DNA of 64,000 bases from Paenibacillus sp. MAEPY2 (GTDB lineage: Bacteria; Bacillota; Bacilli; Paenibacillales; Paenibacillaceae): assembly GCF_000499205.1 (NCBI RefSeq), contig NZ_AWUK01000037.1:1-64000 (forward strand), given 5' to 3'. The notes below the pieces were generated by a model. That model was not told where the DNA came from. It saw nothing but the letters and a program-made list of their open reading frames with translations, and did not search any database. Numbering within the stretch: the stretch's first letter is position 1; every line of letters begins with the position of its first letter. Position numbers and translations under genes: made by a program. Positions 63,826-64,000 of the stretch are shown here, piece after piece.

Positions 63826-64000
63826 TTAGATACTCAGTACGCCACCGTTGCTTGCATTCGTTACCAGTTTGGAGTAACGAGCGAGGTAACCGGTTTTTAC
63901 TTTTGGTTCAAAGCCTTTCCAACCTGCACGACGACGTTCGAATTCTTCGTCACTGATATGCAATTCGATGATACGGTTATTCAGATCCAGTTCAATGATG
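63826..64000 (-). CDS. ilvD: Dihydroxy-acid dehydratase IlvD, 3' end only
   Basis: The last 57 codons, running off the window end. The translated tail (HISDEEFERRRAGWKGFEPK, then GYLARYSKLVTNASNGGVLSI) matches the conserved C-terminus of IlvD, which carries out the third shared step of valine and isoleucine synthesis. The stop is TAA (complement of 63826-63828). Confidence 0.9.
   Translation of the reverse strand, partial: IIELDLNNRIIELHISDEEFERRRAGWKGFEPKVKTGYLARYSKLVTNASNGGVLSI

Overview
The window looks like part of the chromosome of a spore-forming Gram-positive bacterium close to Paenibacillus. The grounds are: forespore and sporulation-type genes (bofC, a SpoIID/LytB-domain protein, spoVB); Firmicute regulators (comN, cymR, ireB, T-box leaders on hisS and alaS); ribosome binding sites close to AGGAGG with many TTG and GTG starts; secD and secF as separate genes; and ruvC present, which Bacillus subtilis lacks. 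Gene order follows the B. subtilis stretches comN-spoVB-secDF, recJ-apt-relA-dtd-hisS-aspS-tcdA, rarA-cymR-iscS, and yrrD-yrzR-yrrI-alaS-ireB-ruvX-yrzB-mltG-yrrN-yrrO, with insertions and rearrangements. The species assignment is an inference, since no database search was possible.

Layout. 1-1030: nine tRNA genes (Asn, Glu, Val, fMet, Asp, Gly, Arg, Leu, Pro) ending in a terminator; a structured insert carrying a second copy of the tRNA-Glu 3' end lies between Glu and Val. 1.2-9.2 kb: bofC, then ruvC-ruvA-ruvB, a SpoIID/LytB protein, queA, tgt and yajC, which join Holliday-junction processing, queuosine tRNA modification and Sec accessory functions. 9.2-12.2 kb: small membrane proteins and spoVB. 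12.4-15.9 kb: comN, secD, secF and a CDF-family protein with altered metal-site residues. 16-23.5 kb: recJ, apt, a convergent uracil permease, relA/spoT and dtd. 23.5-27 kb: a small ORF, a PfpI-family protein, a Gly-rich two-part protein and an uncharacterised SEC-C/helix-turn-helix/helical-repeat protein, with intergenic DNA rich in hairpins. 27.1-31.5 kb: T-box leader, hisS, aspS, tcdA. 31.7-40 kb: an accessory block (NCS2 purine permease, ABC exporter, HelD, EamA exporter with SDR, divergent LysR). 40.1-46 kb: rarA, two crcB genes, mnmA on the minus strand, cymR, a coiled-coil protein, iscS. 46.2-48.3 kb: PRC-barrel protein, zinc-ribbon protein, AI-2E/PerM-family membrane protein. 48.4-56.5 kb: T-box leader, alaS, ireB, ruvX, two DUF1292 genes, mltG and two U32 peptidase-family genes. 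56.7-64 kb: chemoreceptor, class B penicillin-binding protein, a second AI-2E/PerM protein, a polysaccharide deacetylase and the 3' end of ilvD.

How the genes fit together. Most are housekeeping genes: tRNA charging (hisS, aspS, alaS), tRNA modification (queA, tgt, tcdA, mnmA with iscS, the U32 pair), translation quality control (dtd), recombination and repair (ruvABC, recJ, rarA, ruvX), stringent response (relA), cysteine and sulfur control (cymR, iscS), secretion (secDF, yajC) and envelope/spore formation (bofC, spoVB, mltG, PBP). I found no prophage, insertion sequence, CRISPR array or recognisable defence island. The most distinctive signals are local: the duplicated tRNA-Glu 3' end around a hairpin element, a terminator-like hairpin just before relA, the structured 25.1-25.7 kb intergenic DNA before the SEC-C gene, the CDF protein with missing metal ligands, and a promoter-terminator pair at 47.1 kb that could make a very short RNA.
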